From NCBI GenBank assembly GCA_046262635.1, contig JBHEMK010000072.1, forward strand, positions 1 to 6,230: a stretch of DNA of 6,230 nucleotides. Direction: 5' to 3'. The DNA is from JBHEMK01 sp046262635. Its GTDB lineage: Bacteria; Actinomycetota; Thermoleophilia; Gaiellales; Gaiellaceae. The stretch's first letter is position 1. Each line of letters starts with the position of its first letter. Shown piece by piece: positions 1 through 5,786 of this stretch. The notes beneath the pieces were generated by a model that worked only from the letters and a program-made list of their open reading frames with translations, ran no database searches and was not told the origin of the DNA. Position numbers and translations under genes: made by a program.

Positions 1-28
1 CAAGCTGGAATCGGCAGCCCCGCCCTCG

Positions 29-34
29 TATGCT
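29..34 (+). promoter_or_regulatory. Candidate -10 element of a leaderless promoter
   Basis: The hexamer TATGCT is followed by exactly six bases (CGCGCC) and then GTG at 41. This spacing would put the transcription start at or next to the GTG, as in leaderless actinobacterial transcripts. The same arrangement, sharing the bases CTCGCGCCGTGA, occurs on the minus strand in front of the dipeptidase start. The region 17 bases upstream (around 6-11) matches a -35 consensus only weakly. Third-position G/C is poor before about base 40 and high after it, which fits a transcript starting here. The assignment rests on motif and spacing only. Confidence 0.45.
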
Positions 35-40
35 CGCGCC

Positions 41-64
41 GTGACGTCGCGGCGGCGCAGGTGA
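41..64 (+). CDS. Possible leaderless 7-codon Arg-rich leader peptide (uORF)
   Basis: GTG at 41 lies six bases after the candidate -10 hexamer and reads V-T-S-R-R-R-R-stop. The four arginine codons are CGG, CGG, CGC and AGG. The stop TGA (62-64) overlaps a GTG at 61-63 that opens the next ORF, giving a GTGA junction. The layout (leaderless, very short, one repeated amino acid at the end, overlapping the next start) resembles the cysteine-rich uORFs that control translational coupling in some actinobacteria, here with arginine. It could equally be chance in GC-rich DNA, or the start of the next gene separated from it by a frame change near base 60. Function is inferred only from layout. Confidence 0.25.
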   Translation: MTSRRRR

Positions 65-213
65 ACCAGGAGGGCGAGGACGGCTTCCGCGAGGGCGCCG
101 GCGACGGGCTGCCTCAGATCGGCGAGGTGATCCGCCAACCGCGGCCGCGCCGCCCGGGTGACTCGAAGCCGGCGCCCGCGACCGGCAGCGCGACCGAGCC
201 GCTGGCCCGATGA
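61..213 (+). CDS. Small 50-codon ORF of unknown function, upstream of TIGR04076 gene
   Basis: I do not recognise this product. From GTG 61 the frame runs 50 codons to TGA 211-213. A hand count gives G/C at 46 of 50 third positions, about 41 of 50 first positions and far fewer second positions, the pattern expected of real coding in GC-rich actinobacteria. The N-terminal half is acidic (begins VNQEGEDGFREGAGDG). The C-terminal half is rich in Pro, Arg, Ala and Gly and probably disordered; there are no membrane segments or cysteines. No ribosome-binding site is obvious, so translation may depend on coupling to the mini-ORF upstream. The stop overlaps the ATG of the next gene (ATGA at 210-213), suggesting one operon. 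The frame is also open upstream to base 1, so a longer gene entering from outside is possible, though base composition argues against coding before base 40. Confidence 0.35.
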   Translation: MNQEGEDGFREGAGDGLPQIGEVIRQPRPRRPGDSKPAPATGSATEPLAR

Positions 214-524
214 CCGAGATGCAGCTCTTCGACCTGCGGGTCACGGTCGAGCGGATCGAGGGCCGCTCTGTGTGCGGGCTCGAGGTCGGCGACTACTTCG
301 AGGTGACCGAGTCGAGCCGCCTCCGCATCCCCGAGGGCAAGCATTTCTGCCTCTACGCGCTCCAGTCGGTGCTGCCGCTGCTGCCGGCCAAGCAGCGGCG
401 CCTCCCGGCCGCGGACTGGCTCGAGCAGGACTCGCTCGTCTGCTGCCCCGATCCCGAGGAGCGGGTCGTGCTCCGGATCGAGCGGATCGGCGAGCGGACG
501 ATCGCGACAGAGGATCTGACCTGA
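210..524 (+). CDS. TIGR04076 family protein
   Basis: This 104-residue protein matches the general pattern of the TIGR04076 family, whose biochemical role is unknown. Visible hallmarks in order are a V-E-R-I-E-G strand followed by C22, G-D-Y-F-E (27-31), P-E-G with F-C-L-Y-A (41-50, C47), L-P-L-L-P-A-K-Q-R (55-63), D-W (69-70) and C-C-P-D-P (78-82), then an R-I-E-R strand (89-92). The spaced cysteines C22, C47 and C78/C79 are the obvious candidate functional residues and could bind a metal or cofactor, but this is inference. Length is normal for the family. It has no signal peptide or membrane segment and should be cytoplasmic. Start ATG 210 overlaps the stop of the preceding small ORF, and the stop TGA 522-524 overlaps the CTG start of the oxidoreductase gene. 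The two are therefore probably co-translated and may act on the same substrate. Family assignment is by recalled pattern, not a search. Confidence 0.82.
   Translation: MTEMQLFDLRVTVERIEGRSVCGLEVGDYFEVTESSRLRIPEGKHFCLYALQSVLPLLPAKQRRLPAADWLEQDSLVCCPDPEERVVLRIERIGERTIATEDLT
509..514 (+). promoter_or_regulatory. Ribosome-binding site for a CTG start
   Basis: AGAGGA lies six bases before CTG 521. It supports CTG as the real start of the LLM oxidoreductase, since no ATG, GTG or TTG occurs in frame near this point and the nearest in-frame GTG is about 250 bases upstream, deep inside the TIGR04076 gene. Confidence 0.55.
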
Positions 525-1414
525 GCCGGATCGAGGTCGGACTCGGGCTGCAGTCGGACAAGGCGCCGGAGGAGTACGTCCGGATCGGCCGACGCGCCGA
601 GGCGGCCGGCGTCGACGTCATCACGGTCTTTCACGACCTGCTCTACCAGCCGGCGATCGCGCCGCTGCTCCTGCTTGCGCGGGCGACCGAGCGCGTGCGG
701 CTCGCGCCCGCCGCGCTGAACCCGTACACGCTCCACCCGGTCGAGATCGCAGGTCAGGTCGCCGCGCTCGATCTCGTCTCCGGAGGGCGGGCATTCCTCG
801 GGCTCGCCCAAGGGGCGTGGCTCGACCGGCTCGGGCTCGAGCAGCGCCGCCCCGTGGAGACGATGCGCGAGGCGGTCGAGATCGTCCGCCGTCTGCTCGC
901 GGGCGACCGCAGCGGCTTCCGGGGCGAGCGCTTCGAGCTCGCCCCCGGGGCCGGGTTGAACTACGAGCCGCTGCGCACGACCGTGCCGCTGATGCTGGGC
1001 ACGTGGCGGCCGCGCATGGCGTCCCTCGCGGCGGAGGTGGCCGACGAGGTGAAGGTCGGCGGCTGCGCAAACCCGGCGATGGTGCAGCGGATGCGGGAGT
1101 GGATCGGGCGGGACGAGGTCGGCGTCGTCGTCGGCGCGGTCACGGTCGTCGACCGCGACGGCGACCGTGCCCGCGACCTGGCGCGCGAGCAGGTCGCGAT
1201 GTACCTCGAGGTCGTCGGGGATCTCGACCCGACACTCGCGACCGACGCCGGCCCACCGCTCGAGCGTTTCGTCCTCGCTGGCACTCCAGCCGAGGTCGTC
1301 GCCCAGGTCGAGGAGCTCGCGGCCGCCGGGCTGCGCCGCGTGGAGTTCGGCGACCCGGTCGGCCTCGACCTCCTTCTCGACGAGGTCGTCCCCGCCCTCA
1401 GCGAGACGGCGTAG
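521..1414 (+). CDS. LLM class flavin-dependent (F420-type) oxidoreductase
   Basis: Translated from CTG 521 this is a 297-residue protein, normal for single-domain luciferase-like monooxygenase family members, which adopt a TIM barrel and use FMN or coenzyme F420. The N-terminal strand begins S-R-I-E-V-G-L-G, as family members do directly after their initiator Met, so the protein starts at or very near 521. Family landmarks are RRAEAAGVDVITVFHD (24-39), the L-A-P-A-A-L-N-P-Y-T-L-H-P segment (61-73), D-L-V-S-G-G-R followed by L-G-L-A-Q-G (84-98), ADEVKVGG (174-181) and a C-terminal A-G-T-P-A-E-V-V (253-260) cofactor-side helix. The overall look is closer to methylenetetrahydromethanopterin reductase-like F420 enzymes than to bacterial luciferase. 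The substrate cannot be told. There is no signal peptide, so it should be cytoplasmic. The start overlaps the TIGR04076 stop (CTGA), implying translational coupling. It converges with the dipeptidase gene, leaving 69 bases between stops. Confidence 0.88.
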   Translation: MSRIEVGLGLQSDKAPEEYVRIGRRAEAAGVDVITVFHDLLYQPAIAPLLLLARATERVRLAPAALNPYTLHPVEIAGQVAALDLVSGGRAFLGLAQGAWLDRLGLEQRRPVETMREAVEIVRRLLAGDRSGFRGERFELAPGAGLNYEPLRTTVPLMLGTWRPRMASLAAEVADEVKVGGCANPAMVQRMREWIGRDEVGVVVGAVTVVDRDGDRARDLAREQVAMYLEVVGDLDPTLATDAGPPLERFVLAGTPAEVVAQVEELAAAGLRRVEFGDPVGLDLLLDEVVPALSETA

Positions 1415-1416
1415 CC

Positions 1417-1432
1417 GGCTTTGCTCGAAGCC
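1417..1432. terminator. Weak hairpin between convergent genes
   Basis: GGCTT and AAGCC can pair around a short loop just after the LLM stop, and one G-T pair can extend the stem to six. No T-run follows on either strand, so it is only a weak candidate for a terminator serving either convergent gene. Nothing else stands out in the 69-base gap. Confidence 0.18.
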
Positions 1433-1483
1433 ACGCGCGGCCGATGCGGATCGCTGCTCCGGCAACCTCAGGCAACGCTCGAG

Positions 1484-2473
1484 TCACGCAGCCGGCAGGG
1501 CCCGCCCGAGGAGGCGGAGGAGGTTGCCGGACAGGATCCGCTGGAGCCTCTCGCCGTGGTAGCCGCGGCTCCGGAGCACCTCCACGAGGCCGGGGTAGTC
1601 CTCGGGTCCCGCGAGGCCCGCGACCGCATCGGACATGGCCAGGCCGCCCGGCAGCAGCGCCGCGGCTTGGCCCTGGAAGCCGAGCGCCAGCGAGACCTGG
1701 CGGATGAAGTCGGCGCCCAGGCCGACGTGCTCGACGCCCATCACCTCCACGGCGTGGTCGACGTGATCGACGACCCGGTCGATCGTCGGGTGCTCCGGGT
1801 CGACCACGAGCGGCAGCGCCATCACGCAGAAGACGCCGTCGCGCGCGGCGACCGCCCGGAGCTGCGAGTCGGAGAGGTTTCGCTGCGTGTCGACGATCGC
1901 GCGGCACCCCGCGTGGCTGACGAGCACGGGTGCCCCGGGAGCGGCGTCGAGCACGTCGTCGAAGGTCCGTTCGGATGCATGGGCAAGGTCGATCAGCGCG
2001 CCGAGCTCGACGAGCCGGCCGACGAGCTCCCGGCCGAGGTGTGAGAGGCCGCCGTGGGCGGGCTCGGCAGCGCCGTCGGCGAACGCATTGCGCCGGTTCC
2101 ACGTGAGCGAGACCATCCTCACGCCGAGCTCCCAGAAGACCTCGATCAGCTCTGGATTGGCGCCGAGCGGCTCGCAGCCCTCCAGCGAGAGCATCAGGCC
2201 GAGCCGGCCCTCGAGCCCGTCCAGGTCGGCACGGCTCCGCACCGCCGCGACAGCCGGGCATTCGTCCAGGGCCCGGCGGAAGGCCGTCGTCTGGGCGAGC
2301 GCGTCGGCGAGTGCGCGCTCCGGCCCCTCATCGACCTCCGCGTACAGGGGGCAGACCTGCAGGCCGACGCCCCCGGCGACGAGGTTCGGCAGCCAGTGCC
2401 GCTCGAACGGCCGCTCTTCGGCCCGCCTGTGCACGAGCTCCAGCAGGAGGTCGTTGTGCGCGTCGGCGATCAC
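1484..2473 (-). CDS. Membrane dipeptidase-type peptidase, family M19
   Basis: This 329-residue zinc metallopeptidase of the renal dipeptidase (M19) family hydrolyses dipeptides, in bacteria often those with a D-residue at the C-terminal side. The residues expected to bind the two zincs are visible: H6 and D8 in DAHND, E98 in S-L-E-G, H165 in D-L-A-H-A-S and H187 in V-S-H-A-G. R198-N199 and D255 in GLGADF also fit known catalytic or substrate positions, and the C-terminal GNLLR (316-320) is typical of the family. Length is normal. The start is GTG: the metal motif begins four residues later and a candidate -10 hexamer sits six bases upstream, arguing for a leaderless mRNA. No signal peptide is seen, so the enzyme is likely cytoplasmic, suited to cutting imported peptides. 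It is divergent from the small gene and the peptide importer to its right. The family call is firm; the exact substrate is not. Confidence 0.95.
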   Translation of the reverse strand: MIADAHNDLLLELVHRRAEERPFERHWLPNLVAGGVGLQVCPLYAEVDEGPERALADALAQTTAFRRALDECPAVAAVRSRADLDGLEGRLGLMLSLEGCEPLGANPELIEVFWELGVRMVSLTWNRRNAFADGAAEPAHGGLSHLGRELVGRLVELGALIDLAHASERTFDDVLDAAPGAPVLVSHAGCRAIVDTQRNLSDSQLRAVAARDGVFCVMALPLVVDPEHPTIDRVVDHVDHAVEVMGVEHVGLGADFIRQVSLALGFQGQAAALLPGGLAMSDAVAGLAGPEDYPGLVEVLRSRGYHGERLQRILSGNLLRLLGRALPAA

Positions 2474-2479
2474 GGCGCG

Positions 2480-2485
2480 AGACTA
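2480..2485 (-). promoter_or_regulatory. Candidate -10 element for the dipeptidase gene
   Basis: On the minus strand TAGTCT is followed by CGCGCC and then GTG 2473, the same geometry as at 29-43 on the plus strand. It fits a leaderless promoter. The hexamer lies within the 17-base gap to the divergent GTG at 2491, so transcription of the two directions must share or overlap control DNA. Confidence 0.5.
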
Positions 2486-2490
2486 GCGGC

Positions 2491-2840
2491 GTGGCGATCC
2501 ACCCTCCCCACCGGGTGCTCGTGCTCGGCGGCCCTCAGCCGCGTACTTCGAAGCGCCCGAGGCGGAGAAGCGCGACGTCTTCCGGCCCGCCTTCGGCCGA
2601 CTGCTCGAGCAGTGGGAGGCGCTCGGGGCCCGAGTCGTCGCGTCGTTCTGCGACGACGTGCTGCGGGTCGGGCCGTCGGAGGCCTGGGCGTGGTACCTGA
2701 TCTTCGAGCTCGACGATCTCGCCGTGGCGGCAGAGATGATCGCAGCCGTGCGCGAGCCGACCGAACGAACCCGACTCGATCGGTACGTCCGCTTCGAGGT
2801 GCGGGTCGGGCGTCCGTTCTGGGCCCGCGAGGAGCGGTAG
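2491..2840 (+). pseudogene. Small conserved-looking protein gene with an apparent frameshift
   Basis: I do not recognise the family with confidence. From about base 2544 one frame clearly codes to TAG 2838-2840, reading Y-F-E-A-P-E, then W-E-A-L-G-A-R-V-V-A-S-F, a W-Y-L-I-F-E-L-D-D strand, R-L-D-R-Y-V-R-F-E and G-R-P-F-W. That frame has no ATG, GTG or TTG before GTG 2658, which would remove the N-terminal half, and its third-position G/C collapses upstream of about 2541. The neighbouring frame from GTG 2491 instead codes well through V-L-V-L-G-G-P-Q-P, with G/C at about 15 of 18 third positions. The simplest reading is one protein of about 116 residues with one base missing near 2535-2545. 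Size and strand/helix pattern suggest a small alpha-beta protein, perhaps of the dimeric alpha-beta barrel kind, but this is a guess. It precedes dppB by 12 bases and may be co-transcribed with it. The break may be a true mutation or an assembly error. Confidence 0.6.
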
Positions 2841-2843
2841 CCT
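2838..2843 (+). promoter_or_regulatory. Possible internal -10 element before dppB
   Basis: TAGCCT fits the TAnnCT pattern of the two stronger candidates and includes the stop codon of the small gene. It lies nine bases before the TTG start, so a transcript starting from it would have little or no leader. It would allow the importer to be expressed separately from the gene upstream. Only the motif supports it. Confidence 0.25.
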
Positions 2844-2848
2844 AGGAG
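2844..2848 (+). promoter_or_regulatory. Ribosome-binding site for dppB
   Basis: AGGAG ends four bases before TTG 2853. The spacing is a little short but supports TTG as the start; there is no ATG or GTG close by in this frame. Confidence 0.5.
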
Positions 2849-2852
2849 CCCC

Positions 2853-3935
2853 TTGACGACGGCGCCGACGGCCATCGCAGCGCCGACGGGGGGCCGGCGT
2901 CGCCTGCGCCCCTCGTCGAGCTTCCTCCGCTTCCTCGGGCGGCGCCTCGCCGCGCTCGTGCTGCTCGCGCTCGGGATCACGCTCGTCGTCTTCGTCCTGA
3001 CTCAGCTCGTGCCGTCGAACGCCGTGACGGCGAACCTCGGCGAGCAGGCCGCCGGCGACCCCCAGGCGGTGGCCGCCTTCAAGCACGAGTACGGGCTCGA
3101 CAAACCGCTGCCGGTCCGGTACGGCATCTACCTCGAGCACGTGGCGCAGGGCGATCTCGGGCAGTCGGCCTTGACTCACGACGCGGTCACGCACGACCTC
3201 GGGACCTTCATCCCCGCGACGGCCGAACTCGCGATCGCGTCCGTGCTCCTCGCCGGGGTCTTCGGCATTGCCTTCGGCGTCTACGCTGCGATGCGGCGAA
3301 ATCGACTGGCCGACCACCTCCTGCGCGTCGTCTCGCTCGGCGGGATCTCGATGCCGACCTTCTGGATCGCGCTCGTCGCGCTCTACCTCGGCTTCTACCG
3401 GCTCGGCTGGTTCCCGGGCAGCGACCGACTCGACCCGGGGACGCTGCCGCCGCCGCACACGACCGGGCTCTACACGGTCGACGCGCTGATCGCCGGGAAG
3501 TGGAGCCTCGCGCTGCAGGCGCTCCACCATCTCGCGCTGCCTGCACTCGTGCTCGCGGCGTTCAACGTCAGCCTGCTCACCCGCTACACCCGCTCGGCCG
3601 TGCTCGAGGTCGCCGGAAACGACTACGTGCGCGCGGGCCGCGCGAAGGGCCTGCCCGAGCGGACGGTCATCCACCGCTACATCCTGCGCGCCGCGCTGCC
3701 GTCGGTCGTGACCGTGCTCGGGCTCGTCTTCGCGAACGTGCTCACCGGCGCCGTGCTCGTCGAGAAGATCTTCTCCTGGCCGGGGATCGGCCAGTACGCC
3801 TACAGCGCGGCGGTCGCGCTCGACGTGTCGGCGATCGCCGGCGTCAGCATCTTCGTCGCGGTCGTCTACATCACGATCAACTTCATCGTCGACGTCCTCT
3901 ACGGCGTCATCGACCCGCGGATCCGCGTCACGTGA
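2853..3935 (+). CDS. dppB: Peptide ABC transporter permease, DppB/OppB type
   Basis: This 360-residue membrane protein is one of the two permease subunits of a peptide/nickel-class ABC importer. After a 30-residue cytoplasmic tail rich in Ala, Pro and Arg comes a first membrane helix (about 31-53), the extracytoplasmic domain typical of the DppB side (about 54-120, with Y-G-L-D-K-P and GDLGQS), and further helices at about 123-146, 158-181, 225-245, 284-305 and 328-350. The cytoplasmic coupling (EAA) loop is clear at about 252-283: E-V-A-G-N-D-Y-V-R-A-G-R-A-K-G then Y-I-L-R-A-A-L-P. The C-terminus D-P-R-I-R is also typical. Start TTG 2853 is supported by AGGAG upstream. The stop overlaps the GTG of the next gene (GTGA), so the two permeases are translated as a pair. 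Family evidence supports peptide transport; related systems carry nickel or other solutes, and the neighbouring dipeptidase favours dipeptides. Confidence 0.93.
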   Translation: MTTAPTAIAAPTGGRRRLRPSSSFLRFLGRRLAALVLLALGITLVVFVLTQLVPSNAVTANLGEQAAGDPQAVAAFKHEYGLDKPLPVRYGIYLEHVAQGDLGQSALTHDAVTHDLGTFIPATAELAIASVLLAGVFGIAFGVYAAMRRNRLADHLLRVVSLGGISMPTFWIALVALYLGFYRLGWFPGSDRLDPGTLPPPHTTGLYTVDALIAGKWSLALQALHHLALPALVLAAFNVSLLTRYTRSAVLEVAGNDYVRAGRAKGLPERTVIHRYILRAALPSVVTVLGLVFANVLTGAVLVEKIFSWPGIGQYAYSAAVALDVSAIAGVSIFVAVVYITINFIVDVLYGVIDPRIRVT

Positions 3936-4810
3936 ACAGCTTCGCAGCCGGGCTGCGGGCGAAGGGCAGACCTCGCCTCGCCCCCGCGTGGCGACAGCCG
4001 CTCGCGGTCACCGGCGCTGCCATCGCGATCGCCTGGTTCCTCGTCGCGATCTTCGCTCCGCTCGTCGCGCCGCACGACCCGCTGGCGCAGAACTTCGTGC
4101 CGAGCCAGTCACCGTCGTCGTCGCACCTATTCGGGACCGACGAGCTCGGCCGAGACGTGCTCAGCCGCGTGATCTACGGCGCCCGCATCTCGATCCCGGT
4201 CGCACTCCTGCTGGTCGGCCTCGCAGCGGCGATCGGCGGCCTGCTCGGCGCCGTCGCCGGCTACCTGCGCGGGTTCGCCGACGGGATCGTGATGCGGGTC
4301 ACCGACCTCGTCTTCGCATTCCCGCCGATCATCCTGGCGATGGTCGTGACCGCGGTGCTCGGCCGCGGCCTCCGCAACGCGGCGCTCGCGATCGTCGTCG
4401 TCGCGTGGCCGTCGTACGCGCGCGTCGTCCGCGGGCTCGTGCTCTCGGTGGGTGACTCGGAGTACGTGCAGTCGGCCCGGCTGCTCGGAGCGTCCGCGCG
4501 ACGCGCACTGCTCAAGGACGTCCTGCCCAACATTGCCGGGCCGGTGCTCGTGCTGATGACGCTCGACCTGGCGAACGCAATCCTCCTGCTCTCGGGCCTC
4601 TCGTTCCTCGGCCTCGGCGCGCAGCCGCCCCGGCCCGAGTGGGGCTCGATGGTGGCCGACGGGACGCAGTACTTCCAGTACTGGTGGATGGGAACGTTCC
4701 CCGGGCTCGCGATCTTCACCGCGGTCCTCGCCTTCAACTTCCTCGGCGACAGCCTGCGCGACCTGTTCGACCCGCAGACCGCCTGGCACTCGGAGGAGAC
4801 CCGGGCTTGA
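3932..4810 (+). CDS. dppC: Peptide ABC transporter permease, DppC/OppC type
   Basis: This 292-residue partner permease shows the DppC hallmarks: a first helix at about 25-46, the conserved F-G-T-D-E-L-G-R-D-V-L-S-R segment (67-79), then four or five more membrane helices (about 85-110, 128-145, 150-170, 203-228 and 255-275). The EAA coupling loop is at about 173-200: V-G-D-S-E-Y-V-Q-S-A-R-L-L-G-A-S followed by D-V-L-P-N. The helix after it ends in S-F-L-G-L-G-A-Q-P-P, also standard. GTG 3932 was chosen because it overlaps the dppB stop by four bases and gives a normal-length N-terminus; longer in-frame starts would run inside dppB. The ribosome-binding site is weak, as expected with translational coupling. 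It acts in the cytoplasmic membrane, pairing with the DppB-type subunit to form the channel. Confidence 0.93.
   Translation: MNSFAAGLRAKGRPRLAPAWRQPLAVTGAAIAIAWFLVAIFAPLVAPHDPLAQNFVPSQSPSSSHLFGTDELGRDVLSRVIYGARISIPVALLLVGLAAAIGGLLGAVAGYLRGFADGIVMRVTDLVFAFPPIILAMVVTAVLGRGLRNAALAIVVVAWPSYARVVRGLVLSVGDSEYVQSARLLGASARRALLKDVLPNIAGPVLVLMTLDLANAILLLSGLSFLGLGAQPPRPEWGSMVADGTQYFQYWWMGTFPGLAIFTAVLAFNFLGDSLRDLFDPQTAWHSEETRA
4792..4798 (+). promoter_or_regulatory. Ribosome-binding site for dppD
   Basis: GGAGGAG lies eight bases before TTG 4807, a strong site inside the end of dppC. It decides the start in favour of TTG 4807 over the GTG two codons later. Confidence 0.65.
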
Positions 4811-5775
4811 GCGTGCTCGCGGTGGAGGGGCTGAGGGTCTCGCTGCCGACCGCCGACGGACTCGTCACGGTCGTCGACGGCGTCGACTACCGCGTCGAGC
4901 CCGGCGAGGTGTTCGGGGTCGCGGGCGAGAGCGGCAGCGGCAAGACGATTTCGATGCTCGCGCTCCTGGGGCTGCTGCCGGCGGGGGCGGTTGTCGAGGG
5001 CCACGCCGAGTTCGGCGGCCGCGACTTGCTGGGGCTGCGGCCGAGGCAGCTCCGCGACGTCTCCGGCCGCGACGTCGCGATCGTGTTCCAGGATCCGATG
5101 ACCTCGCTCCACCCGATGCTGTCGGTCGGGCAGCAGCTGACCGAGCACGTCCGCCACCACCTCCGGCTCTCGCGCGCGGACGCCGGCCGGCGGGCGGTCG
5201 AGCTGCTCGAGGAGGTGCGGATCCCGGATCCGGGCTCGGCCCTTCGCGCCTATCCGCACCAGTTCTCGGGCGGGATGCGCCAAAGGATCGCGATCGCGAT
5301 CGCACTTGCGTGCCGGCCGCGCCTGCTGATCGCCGACGAGCCGACGACGGCGCTTGACGTCACCGTCCAGGCCGGGATCCTGAGGCTGCTCGACCGACTG
5401 CGGCGCGAGGGCGACCTCTCGGTGGTCCTGATCACGCACGACCTGGGAGTGATGTCGTCGATCGCCGACCGGGTCTCGATCTTCTACGCCGGCCGGGTGG
5501 CGGAATCGGGCGGCTGCGCCGTCGTGCTGCAGCATCCTCGCCACCCGTACACGCGTGCGCTGCTCGACGCGCTTCCACACCCCGAGACGCCGGCCGATGC
5601 GCCGCTCGTCGCGATTCGCGGCACGCCGCCGAGTCCCCAGCGCGTGCCGTCGGGCTGCGCCTTTCATCCGCGCTGCCCGTTCGCGCTCGAGGCGTGCACG
5701 AAGGAGGTGCCCCCGCTCCTCGTCGAGGACGGCCGCCGCTTCGCCTGTCCGGTCGACCCGCTTGCCGCCGCATGA
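4807..5775 (+). CDS. dppD: Peptide ABC transporter ATP-binding protein, DppD/OppD type
   Basis: This 322-residue ATPase powers the importer from the cytoplasmic side. All nucleotide-binding motifs are intact: Walker A GESGSGKT (40-47), Q-loop Q95 in V-F-Q-D-P, signature F-S-G-G-M-R-Q-R (153-160), Walker B L-L-I-A-D-E-P (173-179) and switch H211 in I-T-H-D. The C-terminal oligopeptide extension includes H-P-Y-T-R-A-L-L (246-253) and four cysteines (C284, C290, C297 and C314, around GCAFHPRCPF); this cluster is usual in peptide-importer ATPases and in some has been linked to an iron-sulfur cluster. Length is normal for DppD, so the protein looks complete. Start TTG 4807 overlaps the dppC stop (TTGA). 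The partner ATPase DppF should follow directly; instead an ATG overlapping the stop (5772) leads into a transposase read from the other strand. Confidence 0.95.
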   Translation: MSVLAVEGLRVSLPTADGLVTVVDGVDYRVEPGEVFGVAGESGSGKTISMLALLGLLPAGAVVEGHAEFGGRDLLGLRPRQLRDVSGRDVAIVFQDPMTSLHPMLSVGQQLTEHVRHHLRLSRADAGRRAVELLEEVRIPDPGSALRAYPHQFSGGMRQRIAIAIALACRPRLLIADEPTTALDVTVQAGILRLLDRLRREGDLSVVLITHDLGVMSSIADRVSIFYAGRVAESGGCAVVLQHPRHPYTRALLDALPHPETPADAPLVAIRGTPPSPQRVPSGCAFHPRCPFALEACTKEVPPLLVEDGRRFACPVDPLAAA

Positions 5776-5786
5776 GACGTCCTGTG
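5772..5786 (+). pseudogene. Putative first five codons of dppF, cut by IS110 insertion
   Basis: ATG 5772 overlaps the dppD stop as ATGA, just as the other importer genes overlap. It reads M-R-R-P-V, a plausible DppF N-terminus, before sequence belonging to the transposase gene begins. The frame stays open to the window end, but from 5787 it is only the mirror of the transposase codons and shows no ATPase motif. This remnant is an inference from gene order; the ATGA could also be chance. Confidence 0.35.

Noticed and set aside
1..237. Minus-strand frame opposite the 50-codon ORF, fairly protein-like near 1-138
   Set aside because: It is the same-register mirror of the plus frame, its third-position G/C is lower, and it has only a weak TTG start with no promoter-like element.
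158..520. N-terminal extension of the LLM oxidoreductase to an ATG at 158
   Set aside because: It would overlap the whole TIGR04076 gene, is Arg/Pro-rich without family similarity, and family proteins begin at the strand just after CTG 521.
353..1465. Long minus-strand open frame opposite the LLM oxidoreductase
   Set aside because: Mirror of a recognised gene, with composition typical of antisense frames.
1415..1483. Search for a small gene or RNA between the convergent stops
   Set aside because: Only a weak hairpin is seen; no start/stop pair of useful length and no T-run.
2535..3674. Long minus-strand open frame opposite dppB and the small gene
   Set aside because: Low-complexity Arg/Glu/Asp-rich translation typical of the antisense of GC-rich coding sequence; the plus strand has clear permease motifs.
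5285..5303. GATCGC repeated three times
   Set aside because: Explained by the I-A-I-A-I-A codons after the ABC signature, a normal sequence for this protein region.
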